A stretch of DNA of 5,584 nucleotides. Origin: Bacillota bacterium. Its GTDB lineage: Bacteria > Bacillota_A > Clostridia > Lachnospirales > Lachnospiraceae. The notes beneath the pieces are model-generated. The model was not told the origin of the DNA and made no database searches. It saw nothing but the letters and a program-made list of their open reading frames with translations. A program made the position numbers and the translations under genes. The DNA lies in assembly GCA_023443925.1 (NCBI GenBank), contig JAEZSL010000357.1, positions 1 to 5,584 of the forward strand, read 5' to 3'. Below are positions 5,551 to 5,584 of this stretch, one piece after another (position 1 is the stretch's first letter; every line of letters begins with the position of its first letter).

Positions 5551-5577
5551 TGCTGTCAACTTAAGCATTTGACAGCA
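5551..5577. repeat. 9-bp inverted repeat at the outer edge of repeat copy 2
   Basis: TGCTGTCAA (5551-5559) and TTGACAGCA (5569-5577) are perfect inverted arms around a 9-nt loop. There is no T-run on either side, so it is not an obvious terminator. It occupies the position that the GTGCGC/GCGCAC hairpin (1120-1135) has beside copy 1, so the outer hairpin differs between copies. The promoter of the 151-aa gene must lie further right, outside the window. Confidence 0.65.
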
Positions 5578-5584
5578 AAGTGAA

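Overview
The window looks like chromosomal DNA of a low-GC Gram-positive bacterium (Bacillota). It is most likely a clostridium of the Lachnospiraceae type; that family-level placement is inference. The support is A+T-rich intergenic DNA, strong AGGAG-type ribosome binding sites, a tRNA-sensing T-box leader in front of thrS, and intrinsic terminators with U-tracts. All four genes I can support lie on the minus strand, so the window is best read from right to left.

Layout in transcription order. (1) At the right edge (about 5584-4986), a structured repeat precedes a 151-residue single-pass membrane or secreted protein that I do not recognise. (2) From about 4985 to 4010 there is roughly 1 kb with no convincing gene. 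It is A+T-rich, has an imperfect palindrome near its left end and a few protein-like but stop-ridden fragments, and may be decayed coding DNA. (3) From 4009 to 1361 is the threonyl-tRNA synthetase unit: a 24-bp direct repeat, an extended -10 promoter, a complete T-box riboswitch with antiterminator and terminator, about 200 nt of further leader, thrS (654 aa), and a strong terminator. (4) From about 1224 to 571 is a DUF2200 gene (116 aa) with a long hairpin-rich leader and its own terminator. (5) At the left edge (380 to 1) are a promoter, an untranslated leader and the first 85 codons of prfC (peptide chain release factor 3), which runs off the window.

Two genes serve translation: thrS charges tRNA-Thr and prfC recycles release factors. 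thrS is predicted to be transcribed fully only when uncharged tRNA-Thr accumulates. The genes appear to be separate transcription units, not one operon.

The most unusual signal is a 106-107 bp repeat present twice, at 1017-1123 and 5443-5548, with one substitution and one 1-nt indel between copies. Both copies are in the same orientation, sit directly against the start codons of two unrelated genes, supply the ribosome binding site, and can fold into three successive hairpins in the mRNA. Copy 1 is preceded by a diverged second unit of the same design, and the hairpin outside the conserved core differs between copies. This resembles a dispersed, modular 5'-UTR element. A second point of interest is the divergent catalytic core of the threonyl-tRNA synthetase, joined to a conventional editing domain.
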